DNA of 64,000 nucleotides from Novosphingobium marinum (GCF_013408095.1 NZ_JACBZF010000002.1:124001-188000); one strand, 5' to 3'. Positions 1 through 9,154 are shown, counted from the first letter of the stretch. The notes: generated by a model from the sequence alone, not told the origin. Made by a program: numbers and translations.

Positions 1-657
1 CCCCGACGATACGAGCGTCTGGATCAGCATGAACACGACCGCGACCGCGTGCCACAGCAGGAATTTCTCGCGCAGGACCCGGTAGAACGCGAAGTTGAAC
101 ACCAGCGGCACGCACAGCAGGCCGCAGATCGCTGCCAGGATCAGCTCGAAGCGCAGCGATCCGGGCGTGTCGGCCGGCGCGCTCGTCAGCGTGGCGTCGG
201 AGAAAAGCCCGGCATGCCGCGCCCCGTTCACCTGCAGGATGACCGCCGCGGGCGGTCCCGCGACGGGCGGCAGTTCCGCGAACATCAACCAGTCATTCGT
301 CGCCGGCCGGAAGCCCTCGGGGGTAAGCTTCCTGCTCGCCTCGCTGCCGTCCGCGCCGATGGCGGTGATCCGCATCGTGTCGAACAGCTTGAGCCGCGTG
401 CGCAATTCGCGCGGCATTTCCTCGGTGCCGGTCAGGTCGAAACGGACGAAGACCCGCTCCGCCGACATCGGCCAGTCCTTGTCCGCGCAGGTCCAGCGTG
501 CGGGCTCGGCGGCGACCGAGGCGTAGGTTTCTTGCGGTCCGGCCCCGGCGTGGCAGCGGGAACCGAAGGGAAATCCTTCTGTTTCAGCCCCCGCCGAGGC
601 GGGGGCGGCGAGCAATCCCGCCAGTAAAAACAAACATTTGATAAGTGCCCGCCACAT
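1..657 (-). CDS. 7TM-DISM sensor protein, N-terminal part (probable diguanylate cyclase), cut by window edge
   Basis: The open frame runs from an ATG at 657 off the left edge, giving 219 codons. Residues 1-22 form a clear signal peptide (positive start, hydrophobic core, A-S-A before the mature end). Residues about 23-165 are a soluble periplasmic domain, and two membrane segments begin at about 172-193 and 201-219, with the motif FNFAFYRVLRE between them. This order (signal peptide, periplasmic domain, 7TM block) is that of 7TMR-DISM receptors, which in sphingomonads usually end in a GGDEF domain; that end lies outside the window, so the catalytic type is inferred. A perfect GC hairpin (587-606) lies within the signal-peptide codons. 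The gene is 52 bp downstream of ald on the same strand. Confidence 0.75.
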   Translation of the reverse strand, partial: MWRALIKCLFLLAGLLAAPASAGAETEGFPFGSRCHAGAGPQETYASVAAEPARWTCADKDWPMSAERVFVRFDLTGTEEMPRELRTRLKLFDTMRITAIGADGSEASRKLTPEGFRPATNDWLMFAELPPVAGPPAAVILQVNGARHAGLFSDATLTSAPADTPGSLRFELILAAICGLLCVPLVFNFAFYRVLREKFLLWHAVAVVFMLIQTLVSSG

Positions 658-709
658 TGCGGGACATTGCGGCCTCGCGGTTCAAAGCCCGGTTAAGGCG
701 AATGCCGAA

Positions 710-1828
710 TCAGACGTTAACGTGTTCCTCCACCGGCACGTAATCGTAGCCCAGCTCGCGTGCGACCGCCTCGTAGGTCACCTGCCCGGCATTGACGTTA
801 AGCCCGGCGCCAAGGTGCGGGTCGGCACCCAGCGCCTTGCGCCAGCCCATGTCGGCGATGCGCAGGGCGTGGGGCAGGGTGACGTTGTTGAGCGCATAGG
901 TGCTCGTCCGCGCCACCGCGCCGGGCATGTTCGCCACGCAATAGTGGACGATGCCGTCGATCACGAAGGTCGGATCGTCGTGGGTCGTCGCCCGGCTCGT
1001 CTCGAAGCAGCCGCCCTGGTCGATCGCGACGTCGACCAGCACTGCGCCCTGCTTCATCGTCTTCAGCATCTCGCGGGTGACGAGGCGCGGGGCCGCCGCG
1101 CCGGGCACCAGCACCGCCCCGATGACGAGGTCGGCCTCGGCGATGATCTCGGCCAGGTTGGCCTCGCTCGAAAAGCGGGTCTTGGCGCGCGCCTCGAAAT
1201 AGATGCCGAGCTTTTCCAGCACTTCGGGATTGCGATCGAGGATGGTCACGTCCGCGCCCATGCCGACCGCGACCTGCGCCGCGTTGAAGCCGACGACGCC
1301 GCCGCCGATCACCGCGACGCGGGCGGGCATCACGCCCGGCACGCCGCCGAGCAGCACGCCGCGTCCGCCCTGTGCCTTTTCGAGCGAATGCGCGCCCGCC
1401 TGCACCGACATGCGGCCGGCCACCTGGCTCATCGGCTTGAGCAGCGGCAGCGTGTTGCCGGGGCCGGTCACCGTCTCGTAGGCGATGGCGGTCACGCCCG
1501 ATTTGACGAGGTCGGCGGTCTGTTCGGGATCGGGAGCGAGGTGGAGGTAGGTGAACAGCACCTGCTCCTCGCGAAGCTGCGCGCGTTCCACCGCCTGCGG
1601 CTCCTTGACCTTCACGACGAGCTCGCAGCCCGTGAAGATGTCCGAGGCGTCCGGCTTTATCGTCGCACCCGCCGCCTCGAAATCCCGGTCCCAGGCCCCG
1701 ATGCCTTCGCCCGCGCCCGCCTCGACCCAGACCTCGTGCCCGTGCGCACGGAACTCGCGCACGCTTTCTGGCGTCAGGCCGACGCGGTACTCGTGGTTCT
1801 TGATCTCGCGGACGGTGCCGACACGCAT
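710..1828 (-). CDS. ald: Alanine dehydrogenase
   Basis: A cytoplasmic NAD-dependent enzyme that interconverts L-alanine with pyruvate and ammonia. The 372-residue length is that of the family. The N-terminus carries the AlaDh/PNT signature (VGLTPESV), Lys75 lies in VKVKEPQ and His96 in TYLHLAPD, the two residues used for pyruvate binding and catalysis in characterised Ald enzymes. The Rossmann nucleotide-binding loop is at about 172-185 ([14 protein letters not shown]). The start is ATG at 1828 with an AAGGAAAT ribosome binding site about 6 bases upstream. The long upstream region (1829-2236) is the likely control region. No linked Lrp-type regulator is visible. Confidence 0.95.
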   Translation of the reverse strand: MRVGTVREIKNHEYRVGLTPESVREFRAHGHEVWVEAGAGEGIGAWDRDFEAAGATIKPDASDIFTGCELVVKVKEPQAVERAQLREEQVLFTYLHLAPDPEQTADLVKSGVTAIAYETVTGPGNTLPLLKPMSQVAGRMSVQAGAHSLEKAQGGRGVLLGGVPGVMPARVAVIGGGVVGFNAAQVAVGMGADVTILDRNPEVLEKLGIYFEARAKTRFSSEANLAEIIAEADLVIGAVLVPGAAAPRLVTREMLKTMKQGAVLVDVAIDQGGCFETSRATTHDDPTFVIDGIVHYCVANMPGAVARTSTYALNNVTLPHALRIADMGWRKALGADPHLGAGLNVNAGQVTYEAVARELGYDYVPVEEHVNV

Positions 1829-2236
1829 CGCTGATTTCCTTGCGTAATTTCGTTGCGCACAACTATTAACAGATTGCGCCGGATTTGGGCAACATGCGGG
1901 CGAAGAGGACGGGGCGAAGTTGACAAAGGCGACACGGTGTCACCCTGCTGGAAATGCAGGATTATCGCCTTGGATCAGTATTTTGTTCCGGCGTTCCTGA
2001 AGTTGACAGTTTATCGCACCGAAATTCGACGTGAAATGCGCGCATACCGGGCAGTCATGGCAGCCATCCGGCAAGTAGGAAAGGGCGGCTCGCATTTCGT
2101 CCGGACTGATTTTCAGCCAATCGGAAGTGCCGCTGGGAAGGTGCAATGGACTGCGTTGAACAGCACGCAGCCTTTCTTCACGGGCCCGGTTGCGCCGGTT
2201 TGGTTTCGACGGTGGGGCGCGATCGTCTGATTGCCC
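1829..2236. other. Intergenic region upstream of ald, no convincing gene
   Basis: This 408-bp stretch separates ald from ftsK, both on the minus strand. The open frames in it (plus strand 1853-2230, minus strand 1940-2146) begin with TTG, lack good ribosome binding sites and resemble no family known to me. Base composition is less GC-rich around 1960-2100 than in the neighbouring genes. A near-perfect 17-bp inverted repeat lies at 1928-1944 (arms GGCGACAC and GTGTCACC around a central G, one mismatch) and may be an operator. I see no terminator with a T-run for ftsK-side or ald-side transcription. Confidence 0.5.
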
Positions 2237-4603
2237 CTACAACGGGTTCCCGTTCTCGTCGCGGTAGATGTCGCGGCGGCCCACGTGATTGGCGGGGCCG
2301 ACGAAGCCGTCGGTTTCCATGCGCTCGACCCACTTCGATGCGGTGTTGTAGCCGACGCCCATCTGCCGTTGCAGCCAGCTTGCCGAGACCTTCTGGTTCT
2401 CGAACACTAGCTGGCAGACCTGCCGGTACTTGCGCTCGGCCGGGTCGTCGGACGCGGTCAGTTCGTCGTCGAAGCCGAAGCCGCCGTCCTCCGGCTCCTC
2501 GGTGACCGAATCGACGTATTCGGGAGTGCCCTGGCCGCGCCAGAACTCGGCAACGCTTTCGACTTCCTCGTCCGAGACGAACGGGCCGTGGACGCGCTTT
2601 ATAGGATCGGTGTTGGGCTTGTAGAGCATGTCGCCCTTGCCCAGCAGCATCTCTGCTCCCTGCTCGCCCAGGATCGTGCGGCTGTCGATGCGGCTGGTTA
2701 CGGCAAAGCTGATGCGGGTGGGCAGGTTCGCCTTGATGACGCCGGTGATGACGTCGACCGAGGGGCGCTGCGTCGCCATGATGAGGTGGATGCCCGCCGC
2801 GCGGCTCTTCTGCGAAAGGCGCTGGATCAGCACCTCGATCTCCTTGCCGACGGTGACCATGAGGTCGGCCAGCTCGTCGACGATGAGCACGATCTGGGGC
2901 AGCACCTCGTAATCGAGCTGGTTCTCCTCGTAGAGTTCCTCGCCCGTATCGGGGTCGAAGCCGATCTGCACGCGGCGGCCCAGCGGCTTTCCCTTGGCGG
3001 CGGCGGCGCGCACCTTCTCATTGAAGCCGGCGAGGTTGCGCACGCTGATCTCGCTCATCATGCGATAGCGCCGCTCCATCTCCTCGACCGCCCATTTCAG
3101 CGCCCGCACCGCCTTCTGCGGCTCGGTCACGACGGGGGAGAGCAGGTGCGGGATCTCGTCGTAGCTCTTGAGCTCGAGCACCTTGGGATCGATCAGGATC
3201 AGGCGGCACTGCGCGGGCGTGAGCCGGTAGAGCAGCGAGAGCAGGATGCAGTTGAGGCCCACCGACTTGCCCGACCCGGTGGTGCCCGCGACGAGCAGGT
3301 GCGGCATCGAGGCGAGGTCGGCGACGATCGGCTCGCCCGAGATGTCCTTGCCGAGGATGATCGGCAGCATGCCCTTGTGGTGGGCGAAGGCCTCGCACGC
3401 GACGAGTTCCTTGAGCATGACCATCTGGCGGTCGGCGTTTGGCAGCTCGATGCCCATCACGGTGCGTCCGGGGATCGAGGAGACCCGCGCCGAGACCGCG
3501 CTCATGTTGCGGGCTATGTCGTCGGCAAGGCCGATGACGCGGCTGGCCTTGATGCCGGGAGCGGGCTCCAGCTCGTACATCGTGACGACAGGGCCGGTGC
3601 GCACCGCGGTGATCTCGCCCTTGACGTTGAAGTCGTCGAGCACCGTCTCGAGCAGGCGGGCGTTGCGCTCGAGGCTGAGCTTGTCGATCTTCTTGGCGGA
3701 ATGATCGGGCGGGTTTGCCAGCAGGTCGAGACTGGGCAGGTCGTATTCCTCGAACAGGTCGCCCTGCCGGCTGGTGGCGGATAGCTGCGCGGGCTTGGCG
3801 GGTTTCGTCGGGTCGCTGATCTCGGGCGCGCGGCGCGGCGTGTCGGCAAGCGGGACGGGGGCCTTCGCCTCGCGCGGCTTCTGCTCGCGCTGCGGAGCAA
3901 GCGCCGTGTCGTCGCCGGCGTCCTCGCCCTGGAACGGCAGTGCGGGAACCGCGCCGCGCAGCCGGCCCGGCAGCGTCAGCAGCGCGCCCCAGTCGACCGC
4001 GAAGACCCGGCCCGCAAGCCCCGCGCCCGCCAGCAGGAATACGCTCGCGACGCCGAGGATCGCCCAGCCTCGCGCCACATCGGGGAGCAGCGCGGCAAGC
4101 GCTGTCACCGCCTTGGCACCCAGCAGCCCGGTGATGCCGCCCATCCCGGCAGGCAGCGAGCCGCCCGGACCGTCGAACGCCAGCGCCAGCACCGTGGAGA
4201 GCAGCGCCATCGCGAACAGCAGCACGCCGATCGGCCGCCACCAGCGCTGGTCGCTTTCCTCGGCGGTGCCGTCCTCTTCCTCGACCAGACGCCACAGCTT
4301 GCGCGCGAAGACATAAAGCAGCGGGAGAAACAGCACCGAGACCGGGCCGAACAGGAACAGCGCGCGCTCCGCCACCCACGCGCCGGGCGCGCCCATCCAG
4401 TTCTGCACCGCGCCGCCGGCGGCGGTCGAGGCGGAAGGGTCGGTCTGGTGGTAGCTGACGAGGGCGAGCGCGAGGAACACCATCGCGGCGAACAGCAGCA
4501 CCGCGCCGCCCAGCTCGCTCGCCCGGCGCGCGGCACGCCGCAGCACGGCACGGATGTCGGGCCGTGCCCGCCTTGCGCCCGAGGTCATCGCCCGTGTCGC
4601 CAT
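2237..4603 (-). CDS. ftsK: DNA translocase FtsK
   Basis: A membrane-anchored, septum-located motor that pumps chromosome ends through the closing division site. The N-terminus holds four membrane segments (about residues 30-190), then a short charged linker of about 100 residues, then the RecA-like motor: Walker A GTTGSGKS near residue 443, Walker B-like ILIDPK and VLIVDELAD. The last ~65 residues form the gamma winged helix that reads polar KOPS sites. The ATG at 4603 (788 residues) is preferred over the open frame's earlier ATG at 4678, because it has GGGGGA just upstream and matches the usual FtsK beginning. The short linker puts it among alphaproteobacterial FtsK proteins. Confidence 0.95.
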   Translation of the reverse strand: MATRAMTSGARRARPDIRAVLRRAARRASELGGAVLLFAAMVFLALALVSYHQTDPSASTAAGGAVQNWMGAPGAWVAERALFLFGPVSVLFLPLLYVFARKLWRLVEEEDGTAEESDQRWWRPIGVLLFAMALLSTVLALAFDGPGGSLPAGMGGITGLLGAKAVTALAALLPDVARGWAILGVASVFLLAGAGLAGRVFAVDWGALLTLPGRLRGAVPALPFQGEDAGDDTALAPQREQKPREAKAPVPLADTPRRAPEISDPTKPAKPAQLSATSRQGDLFEEYDLPSLDLLANPPDHSAKKIDKLSLERNARLLETVLDDFNVKGEITAVRTGPVVTMYELEPAPGIKASRVIGLADDIARNMSAVSARVSSIPGRTVMGIELPNADRQMVMLKELVACEAFAHHKGMLPIILGKDISGEPIVADLASMPHLLVAGTTGSGKSVGLNCILLSLLYRLTPAQCRLILIDPKVLELKSYDEIPHLLSPVVTEPQKAVRALKWAVEEMERRYRMMSEISVRNLAGFNEKVRAAAAKGKPLGRRVQIGFDPDTGEELYEENQLDYEVLPQIVLIVDELADLMVTVGKEIEVLIQRLSQKSRAAGIHLIMATQRPSVDVITGVIKANLPTRISFAVTSRIDSRTILGEQGAEMLLGKGDMLYKPNTDPIKRVHGPFVSDEEVESVAEFWRGQGTPEYVDSVTEEPEDGGFGFDDELTASDDPAERKYRQVCQLVFENQKVSASWLQRQMGVGYNTASKWVERMETDGFVGPANHVGRRDIYRDENGNPL

Positions 4604-4717
4604 GTCTTGTCCCCCGAATGAGCGCGGATAATCCCGCATGCGCGACTCCGCGTCAAGAATCCAAGCGAATCCAAGCACGTGGGCGGAGTCTAAGTGCCCC
4701 CAAACATGGCCCTATTT

Positions 4718-5287
4718 TTATGCGTCGGGACGGGGCAGTCCGGTCGAAAGGCCGTCGATCGCGGCCCAGCGTTCCCACTTCATCCGCTCCGCACGACCAC
4801 GGTCCATCCCCCCCAGCGCGATCACCGGCATTCGTGCACGCCTTGCCAGCAGGCGGAAGCGCAAGGGGCCCAGCGTCCGCGCGCCGGGGTGCGAGCGGGT
4901 CGGGAAGACGGGCGAAAGCATCACGGCATCGGCGCCGAAGCGGTTGGCCCTGCCGATTTCGCGCAGGTCGTGCGCGGTCGCGACGGCGACCAGCCCCGTG
5001 CGCCGGGGACGAAGGCTCTCCGGCGATGCGTAATAGCCGTCCGCGCCCCACCGCAGCGCGGTCGCCGCACCGGATGCGAGGACGACGAGGTGGCCTTCCA
5101 TGCGCGCGATCCGGGCCAGTGCTTCGAAGCGCTCTCGACGCTCCCCGGCGGCAAGGTGATAGTGCCGGTAGACGAAGGCGACCGGTGCGCTCCAGCCGCG
5201 CAGCGCGGTCTCCAGCACGGCGTCGTTGCGCGCGTCCGAAAGCAGCCAGAGCCGCGGCAGCGCGCGGGCCTTCAGGGCGCCTCGCAC
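4718..5287 (-). CDS. Thiamine phosphate synthase-like protein (ThiE/TenI fold)
   Basis: A 189-residue protein starting at GTG 5287, preceded by GGAAG and overlapping the end of the Gfo/Idh gene by 16 bp, so translation is probably coupled. It has the ThiE/TenI TIM-barrel landmarks: an early strand with LWLLSDARN, VAVATAHDL in the middle, then AVMLSPVFPTRSHPG and PVIALGGMD, the last being the phosphate-binding loop. ThiE joins HMP pyrophosphate to thiazole phosphate. Sphingomonad proteins of this short type are annotated as thiamine phosphate synthases, but they are shorter and more basic than standard ThiE, so the exact substrate is not proven. No other thiamine gene is nearby. Confidence 0.7.
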   Translation of the reverse strand: MRGALKARALPRLWLLSDARNDAVLETALRGWSAPVAFVYRHYHLAAGERRERFEALARIARMEGHLVVLASGAATALRWGADGYYASPESLRPRRTGLVAVATAHDLREIGRANRFGADAVMLSPVFPTRSHPGARTLGPLRFRLLARRARMPVIALGGMDRGRAERMKWERWAAIDGLSTGLPRPDA

Positions 5288-6411
5288 CAGACTTCCACGC
5301 CCTTGTCGAATTCGCGAACCAGCGCGCGGCCGGTCCGTGCCGACTGGTCGATGGCGTCGATCAGTCGATGCATGTGCAGCGCGTCCTCGAACGTGGCCGC
5401 ATCCTCGCTCCCCGAAACGAAGAGCGCCCAGGCTTGCGCGACGTTGAGCGCCGGGTCGGGCAGGTCGCCCGCGAGCATGTACTCGGGAGGAATTTCCATC
5501 GGCTCGGGTCGTTCGCCGCCCTTCGCTCCCGCCAGGGCGAGCGTCATCGGCTGCATCTGGCCGAAATCGCTCGACAGCACGAGATCGCCCTCGGTCCCGT
5601 TGATCTCCCAGCGCAGGTTCTGGCCGCCTGCCTGCCCGCCGCGATAATGGATCGAGGCAACGGCCCCGCTTTCGAGCCGGGCTGCGATGACCCACTGGTC
5701 CTCGGCGGTCGCCTTCACCGTCTTCGAGTTCTCGACGAAGTGGATCTCCTCGCGCCGCAGGCCCGAAAGCGTCTGAACCTCCTCGATCCTGCCGAGGCAG
5801 AATTCGAGCGGGTCGAGCGCGTGCCCGACGCCGATGGTCAGCAGCGTCGCGCCGTTCCTGGCGTCCAGCGTATAGGCGTTGCGCAGCAACATGCCGGGCC
5901 CCCAGTTCATGCCCGAACCGAGCAGCGTCGTCGACAGCACATCGCCGATGTAGCCCTGCGCCACCAGGTCGCGCACGTAGCGAATCGTCGGCGCGGCGCG
6001 GGCCTGCAGGCCGACCGCGCAGCGCAGGTCTCGCGTCGCGGCGTGATGCGTCATCTTCTCGGCCTCGAGCAGCCCGTTGCCGAGCGGCCACTCGCAATAG
6101 ACGGGCTTGCCCGCTTCGATCGCGGCGGTGACCACGTCGTAGTGGTCGGGCACCTTCACCGTCACCGCGACGATGTCGATCCCCTGGGCAGCGGCCATGT
6201 CGGCCGCCGAGGAATAGCCGGGGACGCCGAACCGGTCGGCGGCGGCCTGCGCCTTTTCGGGCGAGGTCGCGCAAACCCCTGCCAGCACAACGCCGTCCAG
6301 CGCTTCCAGTGCGGGCAGGTGGGTAACGTTGGCCCAGCCGGTGAGCGTCGGATCGTCGCTGCCCGAAACGCCGACGAAGCCGACGCGGACGGTGTTGCTC
6401 GCAGTTGCCAT
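5272..6411 (-). CDS. Gfo/Idh/MocA-family oxidoreductase, Gal80-like
   Basis: A 379-residue protein starting at ATG 6411 with GGGGAAG about 6 bases upstream. The N-terminal Rossmann segment (VRVGFVGVSG) is followed by the CEWPLGNG strand-loop, where many family members have the catalytic EKP motif. The C-terminal half is the GFO_IDH_MocA sheet domain. Several stretches (WANVTHLPAL, DLVAQGYIGDV, ASIHYRGGQAGG, NGTEGDLVLSS) line up from memory with the yeast regulator Gal80 and its bacterial and fungal relatives rather than with sugar dehydrogenases. The EKP-type lysine is missing (EWP instead), so it may bind NAD(P) without standard catalysis. Divergent from yggS, with 54 bp between the starts. 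Confidence 0.8.
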   Translation of the reverse strand: MATASNTVRVGFVGVSGSDDPTLTGWANVTHLPALEALDGVVLAGVCATSPEKAQAAADRFGVPGYSSAADMAAAQGIDIVAVTVKVPDHYDVVTAAIEAGKPVYCEWPLGNGLLEAEKMTHHAATRDLRCAVGLQARAAPTIRYVRDLVAQGYIGDVLSTTLLGSGMNWGPGMLLRNAYTLDARNGATLLTIGVGHALDPLEFCLGRIEEVQTLSGLRREEIHFVENSKTVKATAEDQWVIAARLESGAVASIHYRGGQAGGQNLRWEINGTEGDLVLSSDFGQMQPMTLALAGAKGGERPEPMEIPPEYMLAGDLPDPALNVAQAWALFVSGSEDAATFEDALHMHRLIDAIDQSARTGRALVREFDKGVEVWCEAP

Positions 6412-6465
6412 GAACGCTTCCCCTCTCGTCTGGACGCACTGTCCCGCAGCGCTATAGCACGCGCC

Positions 6466-7128
6466 ATGACCGAAACATCCACCCCCTTGCAGGACGTACG
6501 CGCGGCGATTGCCAGGGCCGCCGGAATCGCCCGGCGTGACGCCGACGAGGTGACGCTGATCGCGATTTCGAAGACCCACCCGACCGAGAGCATCGTACCG
6601 CTTATCGGGGAAGGACAACGCGTCTTCGGCGAGAATCGCGTGCAGGAAGCGCAGGAGAAATGGCCGCCGCTGGTCGAGGCGCACCCGGACATCGAACTGC
6701 ACCTTGTCGGGCAGCTCCAGTCGAACAAGGCGGACGATGCGGTCGCGCTGTTCGACTGCATCCATTCGCTCGACCGGCCCTCGCTGGTGAAGGCGCTGGC
6801 GAAGGCCTTCGACAAGGCCGGGCGGCAGGTTCCGTGCTTTGTGCAGGTCAACATCGGCGCCGAGGAGCAGAAGGGCGGCTGCGCGATCGCGGACGTGCCG
6901 GGACTGATCGGGCAGGCGCGCGACGCAGGTATTCCGCTGGCGGGGCTGATGTGCGTGCCGCCCTTCGAAGTCGAGCCTGCGCCGTACTTCGCGCTGCTTG
7001 CGAAGCTGGCGGCGGACAACGGGCTGCCGGGGCTGTCGATGGGGATGAGCGGCGACTTCGAAACCGCTGTCATGCTGGGCGCAACGCACGTCCGGGTCGG
7101 CAGCGCGCTGTTCGGCGAAAGGGGTTAG
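6466..7128 (+). CDS. yggS: PLP homeostasis protein YggS (PLPBP family)
   Basis: A 220-residue single-domain TIM-barrel protein that binds pyridoxal phosphate without known catalysis and keeps vitamin B6 and amino-acid pools in balance. The PLP lysine is Lys36 in IAISKTHP. Other family marks are GENRVQEAQEK, LHLVGQLQSNK, QVNIGAEEQKGG, GLMCVPP, GLSMGMSGDFE and the closing VRVGSALFGER. The start ATG at 6466 gives the usual length. A TATAGC element about 10 bases upstream suggests a very short 5' leader. Convergent with pyk across the inverted repeat at 7136-7198. Confidence 0.93.
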   Translation: MTETSTPLQDVRAAIARAAGIARRDADEVTLIAISKTHPTESIVPLIGEGQRVFGENRVQEAQEKWPPLVEAHPDIELHLVGQLQSNKADDAVALFDCIHSLDRPSLVKALAKAFDKAGRQVPCFVQVNIGAEEQKGGCAIADVPGLIGQARDAGIPLAGLMCVPPFEVEPAPYFALLAKLAADNGLPGLSMGMSGDFETAVMLGATHVRVGSALFGERG

Positions 7129-7135
7129 GTAGCGG

Positions 7136-7198
7136 CCCTGCGAAGGCGGGGACCTCCGGCGTCGCGCGTATTCGATGATGGTCCCCGAGTTCGCAGGG
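7136..7198. terminator. Bidirectional terminator-like inverted repeat between yggS and pyk
   Basis: Two 19-base arms (7136-7154 and 7180-7198) pair with only two adjacent mismatches across a 25-base loop. The element fills the whole gap between two convergent genes. It has no clear T-run, so the terminator role is inferred from position. Confidence 0.55.
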
Positions 7199-7210
7199 AC
7201 CCGTGCCGCA

Positions 7211-8665
7211 TCAGTCCTCGTGCTTGTCGAGTTCGTTGCCGCTCAGCGTCACGACGTGGAGCAGGTTGGTCGAACCCGGCGTACCGAAGGGGACGCCTGC
7301 CAGCGTGATCAGCTTCGATCCGGCCCGGCCGAACTTGTGCCTGAGCGCCATGCGCTTGCCCTTGGCGATCATCTCCTCGAAACTGCCGATGTCCTTGGTC
7401 GCGACCGCGTGGCTGCCCCATAGCAGGGCGAGGCGGCGAGCGGTGGTCTTCGACGGCGTGAGCACCAGCATCGGTGCACCGGGCCGTTCGCGCGCGACGC
7501 GGCGCGCGGTGGAGCCGGAGCCGGTGAAGATCACGATGCCCGACAGCGTCACCGTCTCGGCGATCGAGGCGCAGGCGTGGGCGAGCGCATCGGCGGTGGT
7601 GCCGTCGGGCAGGACGCGGGTGAAATCGACCTGGTGGCGATAGCCGGGATCGCGCTCAACCTTCATCGCGATGCGATTCATGATCGAGACCGCTTCCTCG
7701 GGCCACTGGCCCGCCGCGGTTTCCGCCGACAGCATCACCGCGTCGACCCCGTCGTACACCGCGTTGGCGACGTCGGAGACTTCGGCGCGCGTCGGGGCCG
7801 GGCTCTCGATCATCGATTCGAGCATCTGCGTCGCGACGATCACCGGCTTGCCCGACATACGCGTCTTGGAGACGATATGTTTCTGGAGCGGGGGCACGTC
7901 CTCGGGATAAAGCTCGACGCCAAGGTCGCCGCGCGCCACCATGATCCCGTCGGAAAGTTCGATGATCTCGTCGATGCGGTGGACCGCGGCAGGCTTCTCG
8001 ATCTTGGCCATCAGCGCGCCGTATCCGCCCATCAGCTTGCGCGCCTCGGCCACGTCCTCGGGCCGCTGCACGAAGCTCAGTGCGATCCAGTCCGCCCCGT
8101 GCTCTATCGCGAAGGCAAGGTCGCGCCGGTCCTTCTCGGTCAGCGCGGGCACCGGGATCACCGCGTCGGGGACGTTCACGCCCTTGCGGTCGGAGATTTC
8201 GCCGCCGACTTCGGCGGTGCACAGGATCTCGTCCGATCCGGCGCGAATGACCTTGAGGCGCAGCTTGCCGTCGTCGATCAGCAGTCGCTGGCCCTTTTCG
8301 AGGATTTCGAAAAGTTCGGGATGCGGCAGGCAAACCCGCTCGTCGCTGCCCGGCTCGTCGCGGCGGTCAAGCGTGAAGTGCGCGCCGTGCCGGATGAACG
8401 CCTTGCCGCCCTCGAACTGTCCGACGCGCAGCTTCGGCCCCTGCAGGTCGCACAGGATGGCGACCGACTGGCCGGCCTTCTTCTCCTCGGCGCGGATCGC
8501 CTCGATCGTGCGGGCATGCGTCTGATGGTCGCCGTGGCTCATGTTGACGCGAAAGGCGTCCGCCCCGGCACGCAGCAGCTTCGCGATCATCTCCGGGCTG
8601 TTGCTGGCAGGCCCCAGCGTGGCGAGGATCTTAACCTTGCGGCCGCGCGGATCGATCTTGCTCAA
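7211..8665 (-). CDS. pyk: Pyruvate kinase
   Basis: Converts phosphoenolpyruvate and ADP to pyruvate and ATP, the last step of glycolysis (or Entner-Doudoroff). 484 residues, the usual size. The sequence shows KILATLGPAS at the N-terminus, FRVNMSHG, LCDLQGPKLRVG, the catalytic lysine and metal-binding segment MAKIEKP, IMVARGDLGVE and ATQMLESMI, followed by the C-terminal domain. The start is TTG 8665 (residues SKIDPRGRKVKIL follow), with GGGGTA about 9 bases upstream; no in-frame ATG fits. Convergent with yggS. Confidence 0.95.
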   Translation of the reverse strand: MSKIDPRGRKVKILATLGPASNSPEMIAKLLRAGADAFRVNMSHGDHQTHARTIEAIRAEEKKAGQSVAILCDLQGPKLRVGQFEGGKAFIRHGAHFTLDRRDEPGSDERVCLPHPELFEILEKGQRLLIDDGKLRLKVIRAGSDEILCTAEVGGEISDRKGVNVPDAVIPVPALTEKDRRDLAFAIEHGADWIALSFVQRPEDVAEARKLMGGYGALMAKIEKPAAVHRIDEIIELSDGIMVARGDLGVELYPEDVPPLQKHIVSKTRMSGKPVIVATQMLESMIESPAPTRAEVSDVANAVYDGVDAVMLSAETAAGQWPEEAVSIMNRIAMKVERDPGYRHQVDFTRVLPDGTTADALAHACASIAETVTLSGIVIFTGSGSTARRVARERPGAPMLVLTPSKTTARRLALLWGSHAVATKDIGSFEEMIAKGKRMALRHKFGRAGSKLITLAGVPFGTPGSTNLLHVVTLSGNELDKHED

Positions 8666-8738
8666 CGGTCGCTACCCCTTTTCCCGTGTGGCCGCCCTAT
8701 GGCAAAGGCGGCCCGATCAACCAAGGACGAATAGAACC

Positions 8739-9047
8739 ATGCCCGAACCGACAGACCCACTCGACCAGCTCGACGATGTCGTGGCCGCCGCCGCGTTTCG
8801 CCGCCTTGTGCGTCATTTGCGACATCGCCATGACGCGCAGAACATCGACCTGATGGGCCTGTCCGGCTTTTGCCGGAACTGCTTGGCCGACTGGATCCGC
8901 GACGCCGGTTACGAAGGGGACAAGCCGCAGGCGCGCGAATTGATCCACGGCATGCCGATGGACGAGTGGAAAGCGAAGCACCAGAGCGAGGCCACGCCCG
9001 AGCAGATCGCCCGGATGGAAGCCAGCGTCGCGAAGAACCGCACCTGA
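8739..9047 (+). CDS. DUF1244 family protein
   Basis: A 102-residue protein of the small DUF1244 family, common in alpha- and gammaproteobacteria and of unknown function. The family core is visible: an N-terminal helical part (AFRRLVRHLRHR), the two cysteines of GFCRNCLADW, then the helical ELIHGMPMDEWK. The CxxC pair suggests a metal or redox role but none is proven. The ATG at 8739 gives the family length. It starts 73 bp from, and divergent to, pyk. A hairpin (9091-9121) follows it. Confidence 0.88.
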   Translation: MPEPTDPLDQLDDVVAAAAFRRLVRHLRHRHDAQNIDLMGLSGFCRNCLADWIRDAGYEGDKPQARELIHGMPMDEWKAKHQSEATPEQIARMEASVAKNRT

Positions 9048-9090
9048 ATCGGGGTCCTGCGCCGAATATCCACAGGTCGTCGCTTCCGAC

Positions 9091-9121
9091 TCGCCGCGGC
9101 CCGCGCTAACAGCCGCGGCGA
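9091..9121. terminator. Perfect 9-bp stem hairpin between DUF1244 gene and gapR
   Basis: Arms TCGCCGCGG (9091-9099) and CCGCGGCGA (9113-9121) pair perfectly over a 13-base loop. There is no T-run, so it could be a weak terminator or a leader structure of gapR. A DnaA-box-like ATATCCACA lies just upstream at 9066-9074. Confidence 0.4.
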
Positions 9122-9154
9122 ACCCGATTCACCCTCTTGCCGGAGAGTATTCCC

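Noticed and set aside
587..606. Perfect GC hairpin as a terminator or repeat element
   Set aside because: It lies within the signal-peptide codons of the DISM sensor; likely a composition effect of Ala/Gly/Pro codons.
1853..2230. Plus-strand frame in the ald upstream region
   Set aside because: TTG start, no ribosome binding site, no family resemblance and atypical composition.
2588..3784. A 398-residue plus-strand frame opposite ftsK
   Set aside because: Shadow of the coding strand; no family features.
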